The notes under the pieces are model-generated. The model saw only the letters and a program-made list of their open reading frames with translations. It did no database searches and was not told the origin of the DNA. Below, piece after piece: positions 1 through 8,557 of a DNA stretch of 11,308 bases (position 1 is the first letter of the stretch; each line of letters begins with the position of its first letter). The DNA is from Larix sibirica. Taxonomy: Eukaryota > Streptophyta > Pinopsida > Pinales > Pinaceae. The translations under genes were made by a program, and so were the position numbers. Location: positions 5,554 through 16,861 of the forward strand of contig NWUY0300031597.1 in the NCBI GenBank assembly GCA_004151065.3. Direction: 5' to 3'.

Positions 1-1711
1 TAAGTATGGAATGGGTTTTTAAAATGTTCCAACAATGGAGTGATCCTCAATGACTAATAACCATTGACATGGTTGTATTTATGAAAGTGTATGGAATGGT
101 TCCACTTTAATCTACCAATTGATAAGGGTTTTGATACCAACTTTGAAAGGCCAATTAGGGATTAGCTCTTTGATATTTTCTAGGACAATTTTATCCACAA
201 TGAACAACTAGGACAATGCCTTTGAATTTGTTCCAATGCACCTCATTTCTTTGTCGATGCTAGTATAATTTCATCATTGTTTTAATGTCCCTCTTGAAAA
301 GATGAATAACTTAGAATCGGTAATTTTATGTTAATGTTTTCCCATTCTTTGTAAGGATTGGTGATTCCAAAAGTGAATGGAAATATAGATCCTTGCTCTA
401 AAATCCCCTACGATCTCAAGTTTGGTTTGATATATACTCAAGGTTTCCAAGTGCTTTGTTTTATAAATTATCCTTGAATTTTGATTGGCTCTGGTGTGAG
501 GATTAGGTTATTGAAATCAAGATCTATCTAACTCCTTTTGCCACATGGTGCTCTTACTTAAACACAATTTTGTATGAGGATGTTATAGACCTCTTTTCCA
601 TCTATTGCTTTAATGATCTATTTAGCACAAATAAATTGAACTTGGGTTCAATGTTGATTCCGAGCATGTCCTTATCTCTTCGGGAGTAACAATTGTTTCA
701 TCACCATGCTACTATGTGGAATCCCTCATTCATATCAAGCTTCACCCATAGAAATGAACGACTAGGCCACTTTTGTTAGTTTGGCATAAGTATCTATTGA
801 GGGAGGCTAGCATGGGTACTATAAGTGTGTGGCTACTAGCACCTTAGTGCGATTTCGAACTAGGTTGTGAATTCCATTGGCTTGTTTAGCTACCTATTAT
901 CGCACAAGTTTGTGTAAGCTCATTCACCTAATAATTGTAGGTAAGCCAACCCCAGTCACGGTTGGATGCCTCTCCTTTCAAGATGGTGCTTTTCTAGTCT
1001 CAAATGGGTGTCTCTACGATTTATATGTTGTTATCAAACTATACATTTTGCATAAAACTCCAATTAATTAACACATGTAAAAATCATTTTTGGTCTACCA
1101 ACAAGTAGTGAAAAAGTGAAAGTGAAATTAATAAAATTCAAAGTGGTTGGGATTAGATCTTAAACATAGTTACAACAACAAATAAAATAAATGAAAGTGG
1201 GTGAATGTGTGCCTTGAGTGAACAATTAGTCAAAGCAAGTGCACTTGAACTAGCCACAACACTACAATACTACTTATCCAACAAGCAACCAATAGATCCA
1301 AGGTGTTGGATATCAAGCTTAAGCGGACCAAATCGTTTTTTATTCAAGAGATTGATTGCATCATAATAAAAAAACATAACATGTTACAATAGGCCTCATC
1401 ACATACGATGGTGGAAATTGTGTCAAGATTTGGAAGGTGAAGGAATGGTGATCTTCTGCTACTACCATTGTTCCTTTGAATATTGTTTATTTTCCAATTC
1501 ATCTCAAACCTATAGATATAGAAAACCAAAGAATGGATTCAAGGTGCATACACCCTAATTATATAGCTGCATTGCATGCTAATTGCGAGTGACATGTTTG
1601 CGTGTTTTTTATGGTAGAAATCATTGCTTACTATATTTAACCATTACCAACTTTCTAAATCACATTACCCTAATTAGGACATTAGACTCCCTCACTGCAT
1701 GTAGCTACTAA
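1..1711. other. Unassigned AT-rich intergenic sequence
   Basis: I see no gene, RNA gene or recognisable transposon domain here on either strand. The open frames present (64 codons on the plus strand near 877-1071, 61 codons on the minus strand near 1344-1529) have no motif or family resemblance that I recognise and are of a length expected by chance. The stretch could hold transposon DNA too old to read by eye. Confidence 0.6.
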
Positions 1712-1782
1712 TAATAACAAACAACAATGGTCACACCTTTTAAATCTAATAACAAACAACTAATGGTCACACCTTTGAAATA
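1712..1782. repeat. Short tandem duplication, two units of about 35 bp
   Basis: Two adjacent units begin with TAATAACAAACAAC and continue with AATGGTCACACCTTT. The first unit is 1712-1746 and the second 1747-1782. They differ by one inserted base and a T/G difference near the end, so the duplication looks fairly recent compared with the decay around it. It probably arose by local slippage or unequal repair. No function is implied. Confidence 0.85.
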
Positions 1783-2862
1783 TCCTTAACAACTGAGCAT
1801 GCATAAACTATTGCTGTAATATGACTTACACCATGTCTATTGATGATATAGAATCCATATAGCATCATTACCTTCTTTCAATAATAGAAACTAACAAGGA
1901 CAAACCACTTCACCATTTAACTTTGTCTCCTCCTCTAGTTGTTACGTACCTAACTTGAACCTACTAAAATTACACCAACCTATAGCATCCAATCAAAGTC
2001 TCCTCAAAATCTATTTGCATGCAATTATGCTAAACAAATAAATTGAGTCTTCCAACAAAGAAAACCTCCTTTTGTTATTGTATGCATGTGCATGACAAAA
2101 GGACAAGAATAGAATGAGATCAAGTATGCTAAAAATGGTAAATACTATGTTTAAACAAGGAGCTTCCTTCTCATATTTATTGATAAAATCAACTTGTAGG
2201 TTAACAAAATTAGTTTCCCCATTGTCATGCTACTTGACTACCATCTCCTAAACTGTATCTCCCATAATTCTACTATTTTGGAAATTATATTTGTAGCAAT
2301 TTGCTTGATACTCTTATATTCTCCCTTTTAATTTCTTATTTTTACCTTTGAAAAATATGGCTTCTCCTTGTGTGAAGATGTACTTGGATGATCAAGTTCA
2401 TTAATGTTCCTTGCCTATGCTATTGTCTAGTCACGAAATCTTGTTCATATTTGGTACTCTATTATTTTTCAAACAATGAAGTCTCCCGAAGAAAATAATA
2501 ATTTCTTGTCAACCTTTAACCAAGACCCCAGGTATGCCATTTCCTTTCATGTTCTTTGAAGAATAACATAAATATTATTGATATCACCATTTTGGCATAG
2601 TTCTCTACTCTACAAACATTAACCATGTCTTCTCTTAGCTTTGAATCAACGACAACCGCACTATTGAGCTCCAATTTTGACACTTTCATCATTTCCAACT
2701 AAGCTTAATTACTTTCTATTTTGGTCTAAAATCCTTCTTTTTTCCTACTTTTATCAGGTTAATGGCATAATAAGTATACTTAAGGTAATGAGTTGTCTTT
2801 AATTACAAATTCTTGATCTTGTCTAAGTAAAACATTATTAAAAGTCAATTACTTATTAATTT
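1783..2862. other. Unassigned AT-rich intergenic sequence
   Basis: No coding trace, RNA gene or paired repeat was recognised. A 60-codon minus-strand open frame at 2516-2698 has no recognisable motif and is best treated as chance. Confidence 0.55.
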
Positions 2863-2932
2863 ACCAACATTTCGGGCTATGCTCCACCAAATCAGGATTT
2901 GACACTTGGAGGTTGTTTGTGAGCATCATCAG
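2863..2932 (-). ncRNA. Hammerhead-like motif cluster, possible retroelement relic
   Basis: On the minus strand this stretch opens with CTGATGA (2926-2932), has a second CTGAT inside CCTGATTTGGTGG (2884-2896), and ends with GAAATGTTGGT (2863-2873). CTGANGA and GAAA are the two conserved core blocks of hammerhead ribozymes, and a GAAAC-GTTGG-like arrangement recalls ribozymes carried by Penelope-like elements and other retroelements. TGCTC directly after CTGATGA can pair with GAGCA upstream of GAAA, but the GAGCA arm does not abut GAAA as a true stem II should. No closing stem III or cleavage site was found. This may therefore be a decayed relic or a chance resemblance, and I consider the ribozyme call weak. 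Confidence 0.25.
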
Positions 2933-3059
2933 ATGGTGAAATTCATATTTTTCCCTCTTCAAGATATTTTCCTCCCTTCAATGAATGCATGATCAACGCA
3001 GTAGCTAGAAACAAGAGATACACAAGCCAAAATTAGTAAAATCCATGATTTTGCTCATG

Positions 3060-3840
3060 GAATCTTGGATCCATGGTTGAAGGAATTTGGGCATCCTCAT
3101 CACCTGGAGAATTAAATAAATAGCGGGAGATATTCAATAGATATATCAGGGATCCTTGATCCCCTATTCCAAAATTATATTATGGTTGTAACTAATTCAA
3201 CAATTTAGGGAAAGAAGGTTATCCTCAAAGTGCCCCACCATTTTCATGTAATATCTATAAAATCAAAGATCGAGCATGTATTGAGTTAGAAAGAAATAAT
3301 ATCGAAATTATTGTTGAGAGACATATTTTCTAATTTGTAAACCCTTACTCTAGTTATTGAATACAAAGATATTATGTTTCATTCAAAGTGTTAGCAACTC
3401 TTTAGTGTTTTGAGTATATTTTACAACACATTCCAGGAGGACCCCTTAGTATGTGTTGTGCCCTTTAATTTCTATGTTTTTCTGAAGTAATGTCTTTTTT
3501 TGCAATTGCATTTATGTCCTGTAATCACAGTAAATTTCCTGTAATTGATGATTAATCCGACAATAAATTTTCACAGTTAATAAGTTTCATTTATAATCAT
3601 TTCTTATAGACAAGATTCCCTATAAATCGTAGTTATATCAATTGTTCAGTGTATTGTTATTCAAGTAATTCATTTCCTGTGATTTAATCAACTTCATAAC
3701 CTGTTTTGCTACAATTGCAACTGAATGTCTGAAACCCTGGGATTAACTCTGTATAATTTGATTTAGATCATTAAGTTTTCAACAAGTATTTATTTCCTGC
3801 ATTTTGATTGTGTTTTGATTTGAGATCAATTGATTAGTAT
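3060..3840 (+). repeat. Possible decayed solo LTR (plus strand)
   Basis: The stretch has an LTR-like order of signals. ATCTATAAAATC near 3253-3264 would serve as a TATA box, and a GAATACAAAGATATTATG stretch near 3359-3376 could mark the transcript-end region. A long tail follows with a recurring TTCCTG motif: TCCTGTAAT near 3517, TTCCTGTAAT near 3536, TTCCTGTGAT near 3674 and TTCCTGCATT near 3794. No matching partner LTR, primer-binding site or coding trace was found beside it, so a solo LTR is only inferred. Its edges are not defined by a TG...CA pair or a target-site duplication. It may equally be unrelated AT-rich sequence. Confidence 0.25.
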
Positions 3841-4160
3841 ACAATTAGAGGTGTCTTAATTGGATTCCAAACTTGTCTGAATTAACATAGTATACATTAC
3901 ATAAATATACACAAATTATTGCAAAAGTTTGTGATATGAATTTCTACCATTGAAAGTCAGCATAAGTAACTGATATGGATTTAGCCTTCATAGTGAACAT
4001 CATTGAATACATATCATTACAGAGGATTTTGGGTGAGAACAAGACTAATTATGCACATACAATGCATTCACCTCATAAGTTCACTTACTCTGGTTGATAA
4101 GTAAATGCTTTAGAATTTAGACAATTAAATTACTCAACACTCACCATATGTACTACTGTC

Positions 4161-4331
4161 TGTTAATTTCTGAACAATATGCATAATAGAAACCAGAAAC
4201 ATGAATTTTATTAATCCCGGAGCCATCAAATACATTAACATCATCCTTATTTTTATTTGGCTAATAAACAATTGCATAACTTAACTACCTTTTAACTAAT
4301 ACCTATTAAGGCCATTTATGCCTTAATTACA
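4161..4331 (-). repeat. 3' LTR of the copia-type element
   Basis: Read on the minus strand it begins TGTAATTAAGGCATAAATGG and ends AATTAACA, giving the canonical TG...CA ends. It matches the upper repeat at both ends and in the block covering GAAACATGAATTTTA and TCAAATACATTAACAT (plus-strand reading, from about 4195). The central part, roughly 4233-4283, has diverged beyond easy alignment. An A-rich tract (AATAATAAAAAAA, minus strand) lies just outside the TG end where a polypurine tract would be, but it is not a convincing one. Confidence 0.65.
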
Positions 4332-4655
4332 TTTTTTTATTATTAATGGTACAACTTTAATTATTTAAAGTTTGATTGAAAAAAACAACATAAAAGAAAA
4401 ACTTTTCCTTAAGCAGTTTTCCCTTCTCTATACATTTGAATCTTGTAGGTAAAGTACTCCATCATGTTATCTTATCACCCTTGTAAGGGTAAAATTTCCA
4501 AATTTTCGAATCTTCTAAATTCTCAAGTTCCCGAATTCCTCAAATTCACGACGTCCTGAATTATTGAAATTCCCGAATTCGCAAATTATTTGGACAACAA
4601 TCCATTTTGAGTTAAACCTTCTTTTATTCCACCTATATCGAATTTTCGACTACTC
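4332..4655. other. Non-coding remnant between gag and the 3' LTR
   Basis: No protease, integrase or reverse transcriptase motif was recognised. The stretch holds a run of short, imperfectly spaced GAATT/AAATT words at about 4498-4590, where words such as CCGAATTC and CAAATTC recur every 10 to 15 bases. It also contains one arm (4648-4654) of the perfect inverted repeat GACTACT/AGTAGTC whose other arm is 4662-4668. Confidence 0.5.
4498..4590. repeat. Degenerate short-word repeat rich in GAATT/AAATT
   Basis: The words TTCGAATC, TAAATTCTC, CCGAATTCC, CAAATTCAC, CTGAATTAT, GAAATTCCC and GAATTCGC follow one another at irregular 10 to 15 base spacing. In one minus-strand frame this reads as a run with recurring E-F-G-N-F residues, so it could be the worn repetitive C-terminal tail of the neighbouring gag. 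It could also be a simple low-complexity tract. Confidence 0.5.
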
Positions 4656-5477
4656 AAAACAAGTAGTCCCCCTCCATTCCTTTGTCACATTTCTCAACTT
4701 CATATCTAGATTCAAATGCTTCTTCTACTGTAAAATTCTCTACTGTAAGAACCATACTCTGTTTTCTTTTGTCTTTAATCTTCCCTTTTAGAAGATAATT
4801 ATCTCTAACTTTACAAATTCCACGATGTATGACCTATTGTCTTGCAATAGTAACACTCAATATTTTCCTTAGTTATTTGTTTCCCCGCTTTTCTACTAAT
4901 TTGATTTTTAGCAATTAGTGCTTTGTTTGGATGTAGAGTATTCTTTGAATCTCCTTCATTTAGTCTTTCATTCAACTTTTTATTTTATGCCAAAAGAGAT
5001 GATATCATATCACCTAATGATTGTGAGGATAATTGAATTAATGTGAAAACAAGGCAAACTATTCAATAATATAGCTTTTATATCTTCTTCATCTAACTTT
5101 GCATTGATTTCAACTCACGGTTTTATAAGAGACTTTAACTCATTTATATGACTAGACATAGTGTTTTCAACAACTATTTTGAATCTAAAAGGTTGTAACT
5201 TTAAAGAAAATTTTGCATTTGTTGGTTTGTGCCAAAAAACTATTGTAATTCTTCCCAAATTTCTTTGGAAGATTTTTCTAGATCAATAAGATATTATTCA
5301 GAATATGAAATAGCAAAACCAATGATTAACTTGGCATTGTTATCCTTGTTTTGCCACTCAATTAATTTATTAGGCTATGCAGATTTGGGTTCAATAATTC
5401 TTACTCATCATATTCATTTGAATCTTTATTTTTCTTGTATGAAAATGAAAATTGTATCCATTGAAATTCTCTAAATG
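4656..5477 (-). pseudogene. Broken copia gag: UBN2-type core plus CCHC zinc knuckle
   Basis: Copia Gag forms the cytoplasmic virus-like particle and binds element RNA. Across several minus-strand frames the sequence shows recognisable family landmarks in order. An N-terminal E-N-F-N-G-Y-N-F segment starts at about 5471. A stretch with I-E-W-Q and later S-S-K-E-I-W-E-E-L follows (5362-5246), the usual 'W..L..YG' neighbourhood. Next come L-K-L-Q-P-F-R-F-K-I (5204-5175), S-H-I-N-E-L (5156-5136), and K-L-D-E-E-D-I-K-A-I-L-L-N-S-L-P (5099-5052), a hallmark of UBN2-type gag. Finally there is a zinc knuckle C-Y-Y-C-K-T-I-G-H (4855-4829), whose fourth Cys (4815-4813) is readable only after a one-base shift. 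Frameshifts lie near 5374, 5218, 5010 and 4816. In-frame stops include those at 5393, 5296, 5242, 5117 and 4987. The protein is not made. Assignment to copia rests on family knowledge and not on an alignment. Confidence 0.8.
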
Positions 5478-5595
5478 AATTTCCATTCTGAAATAATAAA
5501 TTGAATAATAAATGAAAGGACAGTTGTGATATTGAAAAATCAAATGTTGTGATATTGAATACCTATGACTACTCGAATTTGACTCAGTAAGTACT

Positions 5596-5774
5596 GGCTA
5601 GGGTTCTATGGTGGTTATATTCTGATCTTATGTTTGTCAACAACAGTCAATGGGAAAAAATAATAGTGTGGCTCACTTCACTTCCGTAAGCAATTGATGG
5701 CTAAGGCTTTGTGGCAGCTAGATTTTGATCAATGGAAAAGGTAATTGTATGGCTCACTAGTTCACTTTTGTAAT
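5596..5774. repeat. Imperfect direct repeat in the leader, two units of about 80-95 bp
   Basis: Unit one, 5596-5690, runs from TGGCTAGGGTTCTATGG through CAATGGGAAAAA to GTGGCTCACTTCACTTCCGTAA. Unit two, 5698-5774, runs from TGGCTAAGGCTTTGTGG through CAATGGAAAAGG to ATGGCTCACTAGTTCACTTTTGTAA. The three blocks occur in the same order with different spacing, which points to an old tandem duplication with later small deletions. Confidence 0.7.
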
Positions 5775-5776
5775 TT

Positions 5777-5889
5777 GACTCTCTTCTGCGTGACCTGAGA
5801 TTCTCTTCGATGCGACCTGAAACGGCTTCATCTCTCTTTGACATGGTGAGTTCTCATTACTCGAATCTCTCTTCGACTTGGTGGTTCTC
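5777..5889. repeat. Four short related units with a TCTCTTCGA core
   Basis: Units beginning near 5777, 5799, 5829 and 5864 share a (A/C)TCTCTT(C/T)(T/G) start and a GACCTGA or GACxTGGTG ending, spaced about 22 to 35 bases. They lie directly next to the larger leader duplication, suggesting that this leader expanded by repeated slippage or unequal exchange. Confidence 0.6.
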
Positions 5890-6020
5890 ACTTAAGAATG
5901 CAACTCCATTCAACGATTCCCTCTTTATTTTCTTTATGGTTGATGGGTTCAAACCCTTGATACAATGGATGACTCTCTTACAACCAGTGGGACGGATTCA
6001 AGCTAATATGATTCAGTATT

Positions 6021-6032
6021 TCTCAGATAGCA
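6021..6032 (-). promoter_or_regulatory. Degenerate primer-binding site
   Basis: The minus strand reads TGCTATCTGAGA directly after the AATTAACA end of the upper terminal repeat. Plant copia elements commonly use TGGTATCAGAGC, complementary to initiator methionine tRNA, and 9 of 12 positions agree. Its location immediately inside the LTR is what makes it credible, since 9 of 12 alone would be weak. Confidence 0.55.
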
Positions 6033-6208
6033 TGTTAATTTTGAACTAGAATCTAGAAACATGAATTTTAGTAATAATGGTGTCGTCAAATACATTAACA
6101 TGTCACATAGTGGGATTTGAACTGGAAAGTATAAAAATATTCCTCCCAACTACTGGATCTACACTATTTTAACTAATACTTTTTAAATCCATTTATGTCT
6201 TAATTATA
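6033..6208 (-). repeat. 5' LTR of the copia-type element
   Basis: On the minus strand it ends AATTAACA, exactly as in the lower copy. Its other end aligns with the lower copy's TGTAATTAAG as TATAATTAAG, so TG has become TA. The two copies share the outer blocks (for example TTTTAACTAATAC, AAACATGAATTTTA and TCAAATACATTAACAT in plus-strand reading). The middle, about 6107-6165, differs from the lower LTR and contains AGTTCAAATCCC (minus strand, near 6112-6123), resembling a Pol III B box. Confidence 0.65.
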
Positions 6209-7999
6209 TTTTATTATATTTTGACATATTGGATTGTTATACTCCAACATTATCTTGCATTTGTAACAATCTTTCAACAAGCTACTATAAAGAATATGCA
6301 TAGTTTATTTGAGATCATTAAAGCTTGATGAACCTCCTTAGAGAATTGTTCCTTATTTCACATCATCATTATGAACATATTGTAGAATGCACATGTGTGA
6401 GGTATGGGTAGTTTATGATTTAAATATTCATAGGGACTCTTATTGAGATAATTTTTTATAATAAAGTTTGCAATAATCAAGATTTAGAATATCCATTTCT
6501 TTTCTAAAATCATGCATACTAAGCATGGTATAAAATCTCACCAATTTTGAACCATTGTAACATATGGTTGTCATTCCTTCTATCATCAAAAAAATTAGCT
6601 GGAAAACACCTTGCACAACAATTCTTCCCTTAACATCTTGTTGCTTAATAACAATATTGTCCAATCTACCTATGTGAAAAACGATTTGGGCACTATTTTG
6701 TAAGGAAACTTACTGCTAGCACACTACCAACCCACTACTAACTGCTTAAACTATGTTAATATGGAATCACTACAACTAACCAGTGGTTCTCGAGTATACT
6801 CATATTTCTGCAAGGAACCCAAATATGTGCTTAGAATAGGCATGCAAGCCCTGAAAACTGAATTGCTAAAAATAATAGTGTCTTGAAATTGCTTGCATGT
6901 CACTCAAACTAGGATCATCAACATCACGAGGTCACGAGGATCAATAATATGAAAACATCTTTAACATGCGGGCTCTGGAACTTTAGCTCTTGAAATAAAA
7001 GAAAACAACTAAAAATAATAGTTTCTCAAAATTTGATCAAATTAACTTTAAAATAAGCTCTTCTCACTATGAAAACTTGGATGCACATATAATGTAACCA
7101 ATATAATAAAAACTCACTGGACCTTATCCCTCTAATAGCGTAAGCAAAGTTGAGGGTTTAACACTACTTGGACACCTTTTTTTACACTTTGCACTACCTT
7201 TTGGCAAACTCAAAGGTGGAGGCATGAAAAGCAAATGTTATGCTCAACAATTTGAAACTTTGCCCAACATTTATTCAAGAAAAGCATAGGTTCTCCAATC
7301 TCTTCGAGAGCTGGCCTGGGGATTTTCCTTAATAGTGGGTTTTAGCCCATTCATTGGTAGAGTCAAAGGTTTCATAGAAAATGTCTAAACATAATAGTAT
7401 ATTTTTGAAGGATTCTTCATCCTCCTTTATCATAAGAAATGAGTAATTTGTTCTTGGGTAAACAAATGCTTCCCGTTTTCTTTTGATCAAGTTTTTATGT
7501 CAACATGTAGCTCAAATCTCCAATAGCTAACACACACAAAAACAAGGTAAGTAAGGTGAGCTTGTTTGATTGATTTGAAAAGTTTGATATTTATTTATTT
7601 TACTCTAATTATGTTAATGCAAGCTAAGGAATCTACAAAGAGGGTTTTGACTACCTTAATGAAAAAGATTCCAAATTCCAAAGCTTTGGTCCATTCCAAA
7701 GCTGAGGGGATAAAAAGTCAATCTATCTAATTGCATTCTTCTTCAAAATCATTCTTAAACATAATGTTTCTTGGCGTATACAATTGGTCCATTCCATACC
7801 CTACTAAAATGCAGTGGATATAATGGCCACGAATAAAACCATTATGCTTAGGTTTTACGACCTTCAATAGAATATTCCAATTTTGGTCATTTGGAGTTTC
7901 GGCTTTATCAGTTTGATATTTTTGGTTGATTTCTTTACCTCGTCTAAAACAATTAAATTTTAAATTTTGGTGTTACTAGATAAATATCAAAAGAGAAAG
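6209..7999. other. Unassigned AT-rich intergenic sequence
   Basis: No gene or transposon domain was recognised. The longest minus-strand frame (74 codons, 6440-6664) has no motif I can place and lacks the composition of a conserved protein. Minor local structure includes a perfect 12-base palindrome CCAAAGCTTTGG at 7678-7689 with a repeated ATTCCAAAGCT around it, and a doubled TCACGAGG near 6933-6949. Confidence 0.55.
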
Positions 8000-8078
8000 T
8001 GTAAAAGTTTGTGCATATAAATGATCATTTGTAATATATGTACGCAAAAGGCTTTAGTAAGTTGCATATATGTTAACA
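8000..8078 (+). repeat. Left terminal direct repeat
   Basis: The core at 8020-8075 matches 8378-8433 at 54 of 56 positions; the only differences are TAATATATG/TAATTTATG and TACGC/TACAC. Similarity fades leftward into a looser match (GTAAAAGTTTG against GTAAATAGTTTG). Confidence 0.9.
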
Positions 8079-8353
8079 ACTTGGATTTAAGAGCTTAGGC
8101 AATTTATTAATTAATTAGAGCCCACCCACTAGCTAGGATAGGAAGAGCGAGCCATACTTATTCATTTTAGGACCTGCTACCAACTACCCACTTACTTTTT
8201 AATGCCTCAAACAGCAGTGTGGCTTCCCGTTGTTGGACTGCCTTCCTGACCGCACATTCACAGACTTTAAGTAAAGGGAAATAGGGAAAAAGTGCCATAC
8301 CTCCTAAGTATTAATTAGCAAGTGATCTAGGTCTAACAGTCTAGGTCTCTAAG

Positions 8354-8440
8354 TGGGTAAATAGTTTGTAAACAAGGAATGATCATTTGTAATTTATGTA
8401 CACAAAAGGCTTTAGTAAGTTGCATATATGTTATTAATCA
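8354..8440 (+). repeat. Right terminal direct repeat
   Basis: This is the partner of the left repeat, shifted by 358 bp in the core. Sequence beyond 8433 does not continue to match the sequence beyond 8075 apart from a possible shared CA end, so this is not a simple 358-bp tandem duplication. Confidence 0.9.
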
Positions 8441-8557
8441 TGTAGAAAGAGGTTATGGTTAACTAGTAAGATATTAAAATGGTTGGTTGAGAATGTTTTC
8501 CTATAATGTATTTAATCCCATAATTATAATCTCATAATTACACAATAAAATATGAAT

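Larger units (their letters stand above)
5478..6020 (-). other. Leader region of the copia-type element
   Basis: This is about 540 bp between the primer-binding site and gag, longer than in many compact copia elements. No protein trace was recognised on the minus strand. The 79-codon plus-strand open frame at 5810-6049 runs antisense to the element and extends into its LTR, so it is not a gene. The leader is built partly from internal repeats, listed separately. Confidence 0.5.
4161..6208 (-). mobile_element. Degenerate Ty1/copia-type LTR element with gag but no recognised pol
   Basis: This is a minus-strand element of about 2.05 kb inferred from four agreeing signals in the right order: an upper terminal repeat (6033-6208), a primer-binding-site-like sequence immediately inside it (6021-6032), a broken copia gag (about 5477-4656), and a second terminal repeat (4161-4331). 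Autonomous copia elements are usually 4.5 to 6 kb with a full protease-integrase-RT-RNase H polyprotein. I could not find those domains between gag and the lower repeat (about 4332-4655). The element is therefore either internally deleted or a gag-only non-autonomous form that relied on enzymes from relatives. I found no target-site duplication: the flanks (CTGTC at 4156-4160, TTTTA at 6209-6213) do not match. Both LTRs and gag are well diverged, so the insertion is old. Confidence 0.65.
8000..8440 (+). mobile_element. Candidate TRIM-like miniature LTR element
   Basis: Two direct repeats (about 8000-8078 and 8354-8440) enclose roughly 275-300 bp with no coding capacity. The first copy starts TGTAAAAG and can end ...TTAACA. 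The second can end ...TTAATCA, so CA ends are available. Just inside the first copy, TTGGATTTAAGAGC (8081-8094) resembles the plant initiator-tRNA primer-binding site TTGGTATCAGAGC with a one-base size difference. Short AAGTGGG (8351-8357) lies at the start of the second copy and could be a worn polypurine tract. The hexamer AGAAAG occurs at 7994-7999 and 8444-8449 and might be a target-site duplication, but it does not sit exactly against the CA end. Terminal repeats of about 80 bp are short even for TRIMs. A simple dispersed duplication is the alternative. Confidence 0.45.

Noticed and set aside
877-1071. 64-codon plus-strand open frame
   Set aside because: It shows no motif, signal or family resemblance; length is within chance expectation and it lacks gene context.
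5229-5474. 81-codon plus-strand open frame
   Set aside because: It lies antisense to the copia gag, whose landmarks are clear on the minus strand.
5810-6049. 79-codon plus-strand open frame
   Set aside because: It runs antisense through the copia leader, primer-binding site and LTR edge, so it is a shadow frame.
6105-6170. A tRNA gene or free-standing SINE
   Set aside because: Only a B-box-like word and a weak A-box-like word are present; there is no cloverleaf, no tail and no target-site duplication, and the stretch lies inside a terminal repeat.
6440-6664. 74-codon minus-strand open frame
   Set aside because: I could not match it to any family and saw no conserved motif; possibly an old transposon trace but unsupported.
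7678-7689. CCAAAGCTTTGG palindrome as a binding site
   Set aside because: A 12-base palindrome is not rare in 11 kb and nothing nearby suggests a promoter.
8000-8440. Simple 358-bp tandem duplication
   Set aside because: Similarity does not continue past the repeat ends, so the two copies are separate direct repeats around unique sequence.
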